Position numbers and translations under genes: made by a program. A stretch of 64,000 nt of DNA from an uncultured Psychroserpens sp. (GTDB lineage Bacteria; Bacteroidota; Bacteroidia; Flavobacteriales; Flavobacteriaceae), in contig NZ_CANMRL010000001.1 of NCBI RefSeq assembly GCF_947500255.1, positions 806,001 through 870,000 on the forward strand. The letters are read 5' to 3'. The notes beneath the pieces were generated by a model, which did no database searches, had not been told where the DNA came from, and saw only the letters and a program-made list of their open reading frames with translations. Shown here one piece after another: positions 1 through 8,385 of this stretch (position 1 is its first letter; each line of letters starts with the position of its first letter).

Positions 1-49
1 TCCTTTAATATAACTTTACTAGACAATTTTATCAAAGATTTTCATAGTT

Positions 50-1051
50 ATGAAAAATAAAGCCTTTAGTTGCGTCGTAATATTAATTATGTCTCTATCA
101 TGCAACAAAAATGCAATTGAGCCATTTACAATTGATGTTAATATAAAAAATCCAGTCAATGGAGAGGTTATCGTATTTATCGAAGATTCTCTAAAGAACG
201 ACAGAACAAAATGGGAAGTCCAAAACATAAATTCAAACGGGAAATTTCATTTTTCAGATACAATTAACGAACCAAGGTTTTATTATTTTCAATTAGGAAA
301 AACACCTGTTTATAATGATCTCATAGTTTTCCCAGGTGATAATATAAAAATTAATATTTCTGATGAAGAAATGGATATTGAAAGTAATAAAAGTCAAATA
401 CACTTAACAAAAACATTTCATCAATTTAAAATGGCAGATGTAGAGGAGAAAAAAGAAATTTTCAAGAGTAAACTTAGAGGATCTCCAATAATTCTGAAAG
501 CATTAGAGGTATGGCCTTACTATCTAGAATTAGATGATGAAATAACAGAAATAATTGAAGATTTCATAAGCACTCATCCAGATTGGAATATTACTTCACT
601 TATAAAAAAGGAATATTTTAGTCTAAAAAGAACATCTATAGGTTCTTTAGCACCTAATTTAATTTTACCCAACTCAACAGGCGATTCTATTTCCTTGAAA
701 GATTATAGGGGCAAGTTTATTTTACTCGATTTTTGGGGTACTTGGTGTAAGCCATGTATTAAAGAAGTTCCAAACACAAAACTGCTATACAAAAATTTAA
801 AAAATAAACATTTTGAAATTATAGGAATTGCTGTACAAACCGATAAAGTGAAATGGGAGAATTTTATTAGCAATAATGAAATGACTTGGACACAAGTAAT
901 TGATCAAGGTAAATCTTCTAATAATTTATTTAAACTAAATTCATTTCCATCTACATTCTTGATTGATCCTAAAGGAAGAATTATTGCTAAGAATTTAAGA
1001 CCACACAATAATTGGGAACAAACAATAAATGAAATCTTAACTAATAATTAG
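50..1051 (+). CDS. TlpA-family thiol-disulfide oxidoreductase, lipoprotein
   Basis: Predicted periplasmic membrane-anchored thioredoxin-like protein of 333 residues. The N-terminus is a lipoprotein signal ending in the lipobox-like MSLSCNK (Cys about residue 18). A beta-rich N-terminal domain of about 190 residues follows, similar in layout to the substrate-side domains of Bacteroidota TlpA proteins. The C-terminal half (about residues 203-333) is the thioredoxin fold: LLDFWGTWCKPCIKEVP carries the WCxPC active site, and the cis-Pro region is FPSTFLID. The ATG at 50 is the first start giving a signal peptide. It stands alone, 150 bp before the next gene. By family it reduces or shuffles disulfides in the envelope; the substrate is unknown. 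Confidence 0.85.
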   Translation: MKNKAFSCVVILIMSLSCNKNAIEPFTIDVNIKNPVNGEVIVFIEDSLKNDRTKWEVQNINSNGKFHFSDTINEPRFYYFQLGKTPVYNDLIVFPGDNIKINISDEEMDIESNKSQIHLTKTFHQFKMADVEEKKEIFKSKLRGSPIILKALEVWPYYLELDDEITEIIEDFISTHPDWNITSLIKKEYFSLKRTSIGSLAPNLILPNSTGDSISLKDYRGKFILLDFWGTWCKPCIKEVPNTKLLYKNLKNKHFEIIGIAVQTDKVKWENFISNNEMTWTQVIDQGKSSNNLFKLNSFPSTFLIDPKGRIIAKNLRPHNNWEQTINEILTNN

Positions 1052-1202
1052 TATTGTTAATAATATCAACTCTTGATGAGTTAAAATCAAAAAAGATAAT
1101 AATGACAAAACTCATTCAAAGAACAAAAACTGACAATAAGCAATTTTCACCACATAAATAAGCACTCATTTTACTTCTTTGCACCAAACAAAAAATTTAA
1201 AC

Positions 1203-1706
1203 ATGAAAAAAATACTATTACTCTTATGCGTAACATGTACTATTAACATCCTAAGCGCACAAGATAAAGAAACTACTACTACTACAACATATTTCTTCAT
1301 TCGTCATGCCGAAAAAGCTAATGATGGTAGTAAAAATCCGCATTTAACAGATAAAGGAAAAGAAAGAGCTGCACATTGGGCAAACATTCTTAAAGGATAT
1401 AAAATAGACGCTGTGTATTCTACAGATTACTTTAGAACAAAAGAAACAGCAGAACCAACAGCTGAAGCTAATAAACTAGAAACAACATTATACGATCCAA
1501 GAGCTTTTGATCTGCAAAAATTTGTTAATGATACCAAAGGCAAAAATGTACTTATTGTAGGTCATAGTAATACAACACCAATGTATGTCAACACATTTAT
1601 TGGTAAAAACAAGTATGGCCAAATTCAAGAAAATGATTATGGTAACCTCTATATTATTACCATTAAAGACAATGTTGTTAATGATCTTCAACTCTGCAAC
1701 CTTTAA
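1203..1706 (+). CDS. Secreted histidine phosphatase superfamily protein (SixA/phosphoglycerate mutase-like)
   Basis: A 167-residue protein with a signal peptide (MKKILLLLCVTC...LSAQ). It has the branch-1 histidine phosphatase motif FIRHAEK near the mature N-terminus and the second catalytic histidine in IVGHSNTTP. The family transfers phosphate through the RHG/RHA histidine; the substrate cannot be told from sequence. An in-frame start 24 nt upstream exists, but the start at 1203 gives a normal signal peptide. The stop is 6 bp before the next gene, so it probably leads the thiol-protein operon at 1713-5420. No clear Bacteroidota promoter was found; CTTCTTTG lies just upstream but lacks the TA. 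Confidence 0.8.
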   Translation: MKKILLLLCVTCTINILSAQDKETTTTTTYFFIRHAEKANDGSKNPHLTDKGKERAAHWANILKGYKIDAVYSTDYFRTKETAEPTAEANKLETTLYDPRAFDLQKFVNDTKGKNVLIVGHSNTTPMYVNTFIGKNKYGQIQENDYGNLYIITIKDNVVNDLQLCNL

Positions 1707-1712
1707 TATGTT

Positions 1713-2420
1713 ATGAAAGCCCTTTATAGAACAATAGTATTTATTTTTTTATTCATGAGTTGCTCATTGGCTTTTTCGCAAGAGTTAAACCTTGATGATC
1801 CAAATATTATCTATAAAACTCCTGATGGCACTATACTTAGCAAACAAGAAGTAGAAGATATTAAAGAAAAAAAAACACCTTATAAAACATATAACAAACA
1901 GCTATCTAATGGAAAAACAGTTGTATATATTATCAAAGGAGAAGTCTTAAATGAAGCCCGGCAAAAACAATCAGAATCTCAAGATTGGATTAATAAATGG
2001 ACTGGAAAGTCACTTCCCAAATTTTCTCTGAAAAATTTAAATGGTGAAACCACAACCAATAATACAATTAAAGGCAAAGTAACTGTTTTAAACTTTTGGT
2101 ACACCAAATGCAAACCTTGCATAAAAGAAATGCCCGAATTAAATAAACTAGTTGATAAATACAAATCTCAAAACGTCGTGTTTTTTGCTCCAAGTATTGA
2201 TGATGAAAACGAATTAAAAGATTTTGTGACAGCAAAAGAAAACAACTTTAAATATCAAATACTTTCAAACTCAAGAGCTTTAAACTACGAAACTGGTCTC
2301 AATTTTTATCCAACACATATGGTAATAGATACCAAAGGAGTCATACGTGATATTATTATTGGGTTTGATGAAAACATCAAAGAAAAATTATCGCAATCAA
2401 TCAATAACTTGTTAAAATGA
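1713..2420 (+). CDS. TlpA-like thioredoxin, tandem paralogue 1
   Basis: A 235-residue secreted protein with a signal peptide ending near SLAFSQ. Residues about 26-85 form a short N-terminal module (DPNIIYKTPDGTILSKQEVE, then KQLSNGK) that recurs in the next four genes. The C-terminal domain is a TlpA/AhpC-type thioredoxin fold with active site FWYTKCKPCIKEMPELNKL and the cis-Pro segment FYPTHMVID. The motif is KCKPC rather than WCxPC, so a Trp before the first Cys is replaced by Lys. Its stop overlaps the next start (ATGA at 2417-2420), which implies translational coupling. Likely an envelope thiol oxidoreductase; the role of the N-terminal module is unknown. Confidence 0.83.
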   Translation: MKALYRTIVFIFLFMSCSLAFSQELNLDDPNIIYKTPDGTILSKQEVEDIKEKKTPYKTYNKQLSNGKTVVYIIKGEVLNEARQKQSESQDWINKWTGKSLPKFSLKNLNGETTTNNTIKGKVTVLNFWYTKCKPCIKEMPELNKLVDKYKSQNVVFFAPSIDDENELKDFVTAKENNFKYQILSNSRALNYETGLNFYPTHMVIDTKGVIRDIIIGFDENIKEKLSQSINNLLK

Positions 2421-3136
2421 AAAAACATCTTTTACTTTTTTGGGTCCTTTTATTTGCTCTCACCATAACAACTGCTCAAACAAGTGCACCTGACTTTGAT
2501 GACAAAAATATTGTATACAAATCTGAAGAAGGTAAAGTATTAACCAAAGATGAAGTGAAAACACTTTACAAAACCTATGGAGGTGACAATGTTCAGATGA
2601 AATATAAAATGAACAAAGGCAAAATGGAAATTGTTTTAAAAATATTGGATAAAACACAAAAAACAAAAATTGATAAGCAGCACCAATTAAGCAGTAAAGA
2701 TTGGAGAGCTTCTAAAATTGGAAAACAATTCCCTGAGTTTTCCTTAACAAGCTTAATAGGACAAAAAATCTCTAATAAAACCACGAAAGGTAAAGTCACT
2801 GTTCTTAATTTTTGGTTTATCAATTGTTTGCCTTGCATAAAAGAAATACCAGACCTAAATAAGTTAGTAGACAAATACCAAAATAAAGACGTTTTGTTTC
2901 TAGCTCCTACGTATGAAACTAAAGAGGATTTGGTCGATTTTTTTGAAACTAGAGAAGAAGGTTTTGATTATGATGTATTATTTAATGCAAAGCCATTACT
3001 AAAAAAACTACTGGTATCATCCTACCCTACTCATATTGTTGTTTCAAAAGAAGGTATTATCACAGATGTTCTAATTGGTTATGATACTGATATTGTAAGT
3101 AAACTCTCAAAGGCCATTAATACTAATCTTAATTAA
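2417..3136 (+). CDS. TlpA-like thioredoxin, tandem paralogue 2
   Basis: A 239-residue protein with the same architecture as its upstream neighbour: signal peptide (to about TTAQ), N-terminal module with KNIVYKSEEGKVLTKDEVK, then a thioredoxin fold. The active site reads FWFINCLPCIKEIPDLNKL, so the residue before the first Cys is Asn. The cis-Pro segment is SYPTHIVVS. It overlaps the preceding gene by 4 bp and is followed after 7 bp by an N-terminal-only paralogue. The family and envelope location are clear; partner and substrate are not. Confidence 0.83.
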   Translation: MKKHLLLFWVLLFALTITTAQTSAPDFDDKNIVYKSEEGKVLTKDEVKTLYKTYGGDNVQMKYKMNKGKMEIVLKILDKTQKTKIDKQHQLSSKDWRASKIGKQFPEFSLTSLIGQKISNKTTKGKVTVLNFWFINCLPCIKEIPDLNKLVDKYQNKDVLFLAPTYETKEDLVDFFETREEGFDYDVLFNAKPLLKKLLVSSYPTHIVVSKEGIITDVLIGYDTDIVSKLSKAINTNLN

Positions 3137-3143
3137 AGCTGAT

Positions 3144-3377
3144 ATGAAATCTATTCTTTTTAAAGTTGTCAATTTTCTATTACTCTTTTCTTTGAGCGTA
3201 TTAAATGCTCAAATAGATACTAATGACCTTAATACAATATTTAAATCAGATACTGGAAAAACTTTGACAAAAGACGAAGTGGAAAAATTTATTTCTGAAA
3301 GACCTTTTAAAATGGCACACCGTATTATAAAAAATGGAAAAAAAGAAATTATACTTTCCATGCCAAAGAGTAAGTAA
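3144..3377 (+). CDS. Orphan N-terminal module of the TlpA paralogue family (no thioredoxin domain)
   Basis: A 77-residue secreted protein: signal peptide (MKSILFKVVNFLLLF...LNAQ), then only the module shared by the four flanking thiol proteins (LNTIFKSDTGKTLTKDEVEK, IIKNGKKEIILSMPKSK). It stops where the others enter the linker to the thioredoxin fold. No remnant of a thioredoxin domain was seen in the 79 bp after the stop. It may be a degraded copy or a free-standing domain. The clean signal peptide, conserved module and in-operon position argue that it is expressed. No Cys residues are present, so it cannot act as a thiol enzyme itself. Confidence 0.6.
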   Translation: MKSILFKVVNFLLLFSLSVLNAQIDTNDLNTIFKSDTGKTLTKDEVEKFISERPFKMAHRIIKNGKKEIILSMPKSK

Positions 3378-3427
3378 TAAATTTTCCGACATACAATTAT
3401 GTTTATAAACATAAAATGATTTAAAAA

Positions 3428-3460
3428 ATGAAAAGTAAAATAAGGCAACGATCAGAGTGA
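3428..3460 (+). CDS. Possible 10-residue leader ORF coupled to the GTG start at 3457
   Basis: ATG at 3428 opens a 10-codon reading frame (MKSKIRQRSE) whose TGA stop at 3458-3460 overlaps the GTG start codon of the next gene as GTGA. Such overlap can let ribosomes that terminate reinitiate at a weak GTG. It is very short, so chance is a serious alternative. Confidence 0.25.
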   Translation: MKSKIRQRSE

Positions 3461-4155
3461 AAATTTATAAAAAAGATGTTTTAGTTATTTTATTGTTATC
3501 GTTAGGTCTTACAGTCATAATCACATTTGTATTGTATCAGACTGGTATAGCTCAAAAAGAAATTTTAATTGAAGATAGTTTGGGAAGAACAATTACTAAA
3601 GAAGAATTTGAAAAAATGAAAAATAATGATAAAATTTTTATGTCTTCTCGTAAAGATTCAATAAATAGAAATATATACACAATATATACTGAAGCTGAAA
3701 TAGCTAAAAACAAGCATTTAGATAACAGAAAATCCTACTATAATGATTTAATAAACAAGTCTATTCCAGATTTTAAACTCAAAAATTTAAATGATAAAGA
3801 ATTTTTAAATAATGATTTTAAAGGAAAAATTACTGTTTATACTTTTTGGTTTACTAAATGCCAACCCTGTATTCGTGAAATACCAGTTCTTAATAATTTA
3901 AAAAATGAGTTTAAAAACGTAAACTTTGTATCAATGACGTTTGAAAACAAGCAAATTTTAAGTGATTTCATAAACGAGAATGATTTCAAGTTTATTAACC
4001 TTTACGATACAATGGAACTTAATAAAAAGCTTCAAATTCAATCTTACCCTTTACATATTGTAACTAATAAAGATGGGATAATAAAGTTTGTGTTTTCTGG
4101 CGGGATAAATATTGAAGAGCAATTAACAACCAAAATAAATAAGCTTCTAGACTAA
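3457..4155 (+). CDS. TlpA-like thioredoxin, tandem paralogue 3 (membrane-anchored, GTG start)
   Basis: A 232-residue protein. Unlike its paralogues it begins with a basic MKIYKKD and a strong hydrophobic segment (about residues 8-28) that looks like a non-cleaved anchor. It then has a diverged N-terminal module (EDSLGRTITKEEFEKM) and a thioredoxin fold with FWFTKCQPCIREIP and cis-Pro SYPLHIVT. The GTG at 3457 is chosen because no in-frame ATG occurs before the membrane segment. The start overlaps the TGA of a 10-codon upstream frame. The next gene follows after 1 bp. Confidence 0.8.
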   Translation: MKIYKKDVLVILLLSLGLTVIITFVLYQTGIAQKEILIEDSLGRTITKEEFEKMKNNDKIFMSSRKDSINRNIYTIYTEAEIAKNKHLDNRKSYYNDLINKSIPDFKLKNLNDKEFLNNDFKGKITVYTFWFTKCQPCIREIPVLNNLKNEFKNVNFVSMTFENKQILSDFINENDFKFINLYDTMELNKKLQIQSYPLHIVTNKDGIIKFVFSGGINIEEQLTTKINKLLD

Positions 4156-4156
4156 C

Positions 4157-4852
4157 ATGCGCAAACTATTTATATATATCATTTTGTTGATAACCTCCCA
4201 AGTTGCCGCTCAAGATTTTAAACTAGATTTGGATAATCCTAATTTGATTTTCAAATCTGAAGAGGGTAAGGTTCTTGCAAAAAAAGAAGCTGAAGATATT
4301 ATATATAAAGGTGCATTTAAATTAACTCAAAAGCAATTAAGCAACGGGAAAATTGAACTCACAATTATTCCTGTTAAAGGTGATGTTAACGACGATACAA
4401 ATAAGAAACACACGACATGGCTAAAGCATACTTTAAATAAACCATTTCCAGAATTTTCATTTACAACTTTAAACGGAAAGACGTATAATGAAAATGATTT
4501 AAAAGGTAAAGTAACAGTGCTTAATTTTTGGTTTATTCACTGTTCGCCTTGCATTCGGGAAATGCCAGAACTTAATAAGGTTGTAAAGAAATTTGACAAT
4601 AACTCAAATGTTCAATTCTTAGCACCTTCATTAGACTCAGAAGAAACACTCAATGAGTTTTTTAAGAAAACAAGTACAAAATTCACATATCAAGTAGTAC
4701 CAGATGTAAATGACTTTGTTAAAGGTTTTAAAGTTAAAGGTTATCCAACACATTTAATCATAGATAAAAAAGGAATCATAAGAGAGGCCATTATTGGATA
4801 CAGAGATAATATTTATGATGTGTTAAGTCAAAAAATCAACTCATTACTTTAA
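4157..4852 (+). CDS. TlpA-like thioredoxin, tandem paralogue 4
   Basis: A 231-residue secreted protein with a signal peptide (to about QVAAQ), the shared N-terminal module (DNPNLIFKSEEGKVLAKKEAE, KQLSNGK), and a thioredoxin fold with FWFIHCSPCIREMPELNKV and cis-Pro GYPTHLIID. The residue before the first active-site Cys is His here, against Lys, Asn and Lys in the other three. Helix-start residues in this position tune redox behaviour in the superfamily, so the copies may be functionally diverged. It is followed after 34 bp by a DoxX-like membrane protein. Confidence 0.83.
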   Translation: MRKLFIYIILLITSQVAAQDFKLDLDNPNLIFKSEEGKVLAKKEAEDIIYKGAFKLTQKQLSNGKIELTIIPVKGDVNDDTNKKHTTWLKHTLNKPFPEFSFTTLNGKTYNENDLKGKVTVLNFWFIHCSPCIREMPELNKVVKKFDNNSNVQFLAPSLDSEETLNEFFKKTSTKFTYQVVPDVNDFVKGFKVKGYPTHLIIDKKGIIREAIIGYRDNIYDVLSQKINSLL

Positions 4853-4886
4853 ACAATTTATCCAACACATATGATAGCAAATCAAC

Positions 4887-5420
4887 ATGGTTAAACTTAA
4901 ACTAAATAAAAGTGATTTTTTTAAAGGCTTGCTAGAAAGTGTTTTGGTTATATATGTATCCTCTTCCATGTTTCTTTATGGTGCACTTAAATATATGCAA
5001 TTTGGAGAGGCTCCCTACGCCAATGAAATTGTAAAAAACCTAACTAACATGGAATTGATGTGGGCTTTTTATGGTCGCACATTAACATTTCCCATAATCA
5101 TTGGCCTTTTTGAATTACTGGGAGCAGGTCTATTAGTGCTACGCAAAACAAGAATTATAGGTTGTTTCATATTAACGGGTATCTTAATAAACATAATTAT
5201 ACAAGATATAATTTACGATGTACTATGGTGGGCATTAGCATCTGCAATTGCATATCAAAGCATAATCCTATATATACTATGGATTCACAGATTCGAGGTA
5301 ATAAAAGCTTTTAAAATCATTAACAACATTTCAGGTAAGAAATCATTAACAAAAAACATCCTCCATTTTATCATTGGACTAGTTATTTCAATATGCATAA
5401 AGATAACTATAGGGCTATGA
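4887..5420 (+). CDS. DoxX-like integral membrane protein
   Basis: A 177-residue protein with about four to five hydrophobic segments, including YVSSSMFLYGALKYMQFG near the N-terminus and LIGLFELLGAGLL-type packing in the middle, as in the DoxX/MauE-like superfamily. The assignment is by overall pattern. It lacks a vicinal Cys pair (only isolated Cys residues in membrane segments), so it cannot relay disulfides like DsbD or a vitamin K reductase fusion. Its position at the end of the thioredoxin array suggests a link to envelope redox proteins, but that is inference from context. Confidence 0.6.
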   Translation: MVKLKLNKSDFFKGLLESVLVIYVSSSMFLYGALKYMQFGEAPYANEIVKNLTNMELMWAFYGRTLTFPIIIGLFELLGAGLLVLRKTRIIGCFILTGILINIIIQDIIYDVLWWALASAIAYQSIILYILWIHRFEVIKAFKIINNISGKKSLTKNILHFIIGLVISICIKITIGL

Positions 5421-5488
5421 TTTAAGAAGTAAATACAAATAAAAGAATACAAAAACTATACACTGAATTTAGAAATTAATTGTTTGAT

Positions 5489-5623
5489 ATGAAATTAAGT
5501 AAAGTTTATTTAAAAAACACCACACTCCATATGATTATTGTTGCGTCTATAATTACTGCTTTAAGTGTCATTTTTAATGTGATACATGTAATTTTTGAAT
5601 TAAAGCTAACAGGTCACTTTTAA
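5489..5623 (+). CDS. Putative 44-residue single-span membrane peptide
   Basis: In the 298-bp gap after the DoxX-like gene, ATG at 5489 opens a 44-codon frame: basic N-terminus MKLSKVYLKN, one hydrophobic helix (about residues 15-36, MIIVASIITALSVIFNVIHV), polar tail ending LTGHF. The basic-then-hydrophobic layout is what a real small membrane protein would show. No homologue is recognised and there is no clear promoter. The rest of the gap (5624-5718) shows nothing identifiable. Confidence 0.35.
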   Translation: MKLSKVYLKNTTLHMIIVASIITALSVIFNVIHVIFELKLTGHF

Positions 5624-5718
5624 CAGTTATTATAGGTGAAATATTATCACTAGATACAAAAATGAGGCTAACGGTAAGTCAAATCAAGAAATTAACAAAC
5701 TACTATAAGTAAATTATA

Positions 5719-6621
5719 ATGAAATTTTTAATACCATTTTTCCTATTAATCTCAATGTCATCTCTAGCTCAAAATGAGATATTTGAGACACTGAAACAAC
5801 AATATTCTTTTGAATTTGATAAAAAAAACAAGCTAGATTCAATCGATTTATCTTCAAAGATGTCTGAGGTCAAAAATCAAGGTGTTCGTAATACTTGTAG
5901 TGCCTTTGCTTCTACAGCATTAGCAGAATTTGTTATTCAAAAAGATCTAGGAAAGACCTATGACTTGTCTGAAGCTTATGCATACTACAATGCAAAAAAA
6001 ACGGTTTTAAGTAATTCGTTTTTAAAACAATCTTATGAACCCGTTGATGGCTTATGTGGCTATTTAGCTGTTACAGGTTTTCAAAATGGTTGTATGGAAG
6101 AAAGTGAATGGATCTATGACGGTAGTGCTTCCTGGAAAGAATCAAATGCCAAAAACTGTAAAACAGATAATGGAGTCTCATCAAGAGAATGTCATACAGG
6201 AGTACCTCCTCAAGGCGCAAAAACCTTAGATATCAACTTAAAAATTGTACATATCCCACTTGAGGAAATTGATGAATTTATTCTATCAGAAAAGCGTCCA
6301 GTAGTTGTTAATATATGGATTTACAAAAACGGTATGGATGTTAAAACAGGTGCATTAACTATTCCTGATAGTCCTGTACTAATGGGAGGTCATGTTGTTT
6401 TAATTACAGGTTACAATAAAAAAACTGAAATGTTCTCTTTTAAGAATAGCTGGAGTAAAGATTGGGGTGAAAATGGTTATGGGACAATGTCTAAAAAGTA
6501 CCTTTTAGAACACTTTGAAGCTAATAATTTAATAGCACAAATACCAAACTTGACAAAAGACCAACAAGAGTATGCTACCAAAGTATCTATGGGAGCATCT
6601 GCATATACGATTAAGAACTAA
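5719..6621 (+). CDS. Secreted papain-like cysteine protease (peptidase family C1)
   Basis: A 300-residue protein with a signal peptide (MKFLIPFFLLISMSSLAQ). The C1 catalytic set is visible: oxyanion Gln54 and nucleophile Cys60 in NQGVRNTCSAFAS, His225 in GGHVVLITGY, and Asn243 in FKNSWSKDWGENGYG. There is almost no propeptide (about 25 residues between signal and catalytic domain), so it may lack the usual inhibitory prodomain. Several extra Cys residues (CGYL, GCMEE, NCKTD, RECHTG) could form disulfides. It is 27 bp upstream of a T9SS cargo gene and may be co-expressed. The substrate is unknown. Confidence 0.88.
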   Translation: MKFLIPFFLLISMSSLAQNEIFETLKQQYSFEFDKKNKLDSIDLSSKMSEVKNQGVRNTCSAFASTALAEFVIQKDLGKTYDLSEAYAYYNAKKTVLSNSFLKQSYEPVDGLCGYLAVTGFQNGCMEESEWIYDGSASWKESNAKNCKTDNGVSSRECHTGVPPQGAKTLDINLKIVHIPLEEIDEFILSEKRPVVVNIWIYKNGMDVKTGALTIPDSPVLMGGHVVLITGYNKKTEMFSFKNSWSKDWGENGYGTMSKKYLLEHFEANNLIAQIPNLTKDQQEYATKVSMGASAYTIKN

Positions 6622-6648
6622 TTATATAAAACTAAATAAACAAACATT

Positions 6649-8277
6649 ATGAAGCAAAAACTACTCATTTTATCTATCTTATTTTCTGTAAACATTTATG
6701 CTCAAGAATTTGGCACCAATGATTTTCGAATTAGTGATATGGGAGACAATGGAGCAACAAATTTCTTTGCATTTTTCCCTGAAGTTGCCTACAGTGATAT
6801 AGAAAACAAATATCTTGTTGTCTGGTCTGCAGATGACAATACAGGAACAGTTGTAGATAATGAATTTGAAATTTATGGACAATTCATATCAGATAACGGC
6901 ACCGAAACTGGTGTTAATGACTTTAGAATTAGTGTTACAGGAACCGATGGTGAAACACAGCTTAGAGCAGAAGACCCTCATGTAGTTTATAATTCTACAG
7001 ATAATGAGTTTTTGGTAGTATGGAGAGGAGAAACATCTGTAGACAATGAATTCGAAATTTTTGGACAGATTGTAGATGCTAATACAGGAAATCTTGTTGG
7101 TGCAAATTTCAGAATTAGCGATATGGGTAATGAAGGCGATACTTCATTTGGAGCTTTCCTCCCTAGAGTTTCATATAGTGCTACTTCCAATGAATACCTA
7201 GTGATTTGGGAAGGCGACGAATCTATTAATAATAAGTTTGAAATTTATGGCCAGCGCCTTTCAAATTCTGGCGCCGAAATTGGAGTTAATGATTTTCAAA
7301 TTAGTCAACAGCTTCCTTTAGCAGATGCAAATTTCGATGCTAGAGGTCCAGATTTGATTTGGAATTCCATAGAGAATGATTTTTTGATTGTTTGGCAAGG
7401 AGAGACCAGCACAGATGACGAAAAAGAGATTTATGGACAAATCTATGACCTAGACTCGCAAAGTATATCGGGTTCTAATTTTAGAATAAGTGATATGGGA
7501 CCAGATACTAATATCAGTTTTTTTCCTATAAGGCCTCGTGTAGCATATAATGCGACTGACAATGAGTATTTAGTTGTTTGGAATGGAACCGATACTGTTA
7601 TTAGCCAATTTGAAGTTTATGGGCAGCTACTATCAAGTTCAGGAAGTGAACTTGGCAGTAATGACTTTCAAATAACAGCTGTAACAGCTACCGATAGTAA
7701 TTTTGACACAGCTTTTCCAGACGTCGTTTGGAACAATACAAATAATGAATATATGGTAATCTATAGAGCAGACTTCACGCTCTCTGAAGAAGAAGTTTTT
7801 GGTCAAAAATTAAATGCTTCAGGAACTAATAATAGTACTTCTTTTAGATTAAGTGATATGGGAGATGATAATGACAGTTCATTTAAAGCTGATAGTCCAG
7901 CAATTGCAACCAACAATCAAAATGCCTATATAATTACGTGGTACGGTGACGATAATATCCCTCCTCTTGTAGGTAATGAGAATGAAATTTTCATCCAAAT
8001 GTATGGAGACAGTACTCTATCATTACATGATGCGCAAATAACTAATAATATTAAAATATATCCAAACCCTAATACTACAAGCGTTTTAACTATCTCAGGA
8101 TTGCAAAACATTGATGGAGTCTCATTAGATATATATGATATCCTTGGGAAAAGGGTTTTTAACAATGTAACTATTGAAAACAACACGTTAAATCTATCTA
8201 ATCTAAAATCTGGTCTGTATTTAATGAAATTTACAGGAACTAATTTAAATAAAATTATAAAACTAGTTGTTAATTGA
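6649..8277 (+). CDS. T9SS-sorted seven-repeat extracellular protein, probable beta-propeller
   Basis: A 542-residue protein with a signal peptide (to about NIYAQ) and a C-terminal type IX secretion sorting domain (IKIYPNPNTTSV..., LYDILGK-type YDILGKRVF, SGLYLMKFTG, final KIIKLVVN). Between them are seven repeats of about 60 residues with the pattern P-x-V-x-[YW]-N-x-x-x-N-E-[YF]-L-V-[VI]-W, then a gap and FEI[YF]GQ, then NDF-[RQ]-I-[ST]. Seven repeats of this length suggest a seven-bladed propeller. The family is not named with confidence and a ligand cannot be inferred. It follows the papain-like protease after 27 bp. Confidence 0.82.
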   Translation: MKQKLLILSILFSVNIYAQEFGTNDFRISDMGDNGATNFFAFFPEVAYSDIENKYLVVWSADDNTGTVVDNEFEIYGQFISDNGTETGVNDFRISVTGTDGETQLRAEDPHVVYNSTDNEFLVVWRGETSVDNEFEIFGQIVDANTGNLVGANFRISDMGNEGDTSFGAFLPRVSYSATSNEYLVIWEGDESINNKFEIYGQRLSNSGAEIGVNDFQISQQLPLADANFDARGPDLIWNSIENDFLIVWQGETSTDDEKEIYGQIYDLDSQSISGSNFRISDMGPDTNISFFPIRPRVAYNATDNEYLVVWNGTDTVISQFEVYGQLLSSSGSELGSNDFQITAVTATDSNFDTAFPDVVWNNTNNEYMVIYRADFTLSEEEVFGQKLNASGTNNSTSFRLSDMGDDNDSSFKADSPAIATNNQNAYIITWYGDDNIPPLVGNENEIFIQMYGDSTLSLHDAQITNNIKIYPNPNTTSVLTISGLQNIDGVSLDIYDILGKRVFNNVTIENNTLNLSNLKSGLYLMKFTGTNLNKIIKLVVN

Positions 8278-8385
8278 AGTATGCAAATATAAGCCCAGTA
8301 ATTAGTTTAATGATTAACCTATAATTTACCTTAATATCACTCTCAAAAAAAATTGAATAACAATTTGTAGATATAAAATAATACG

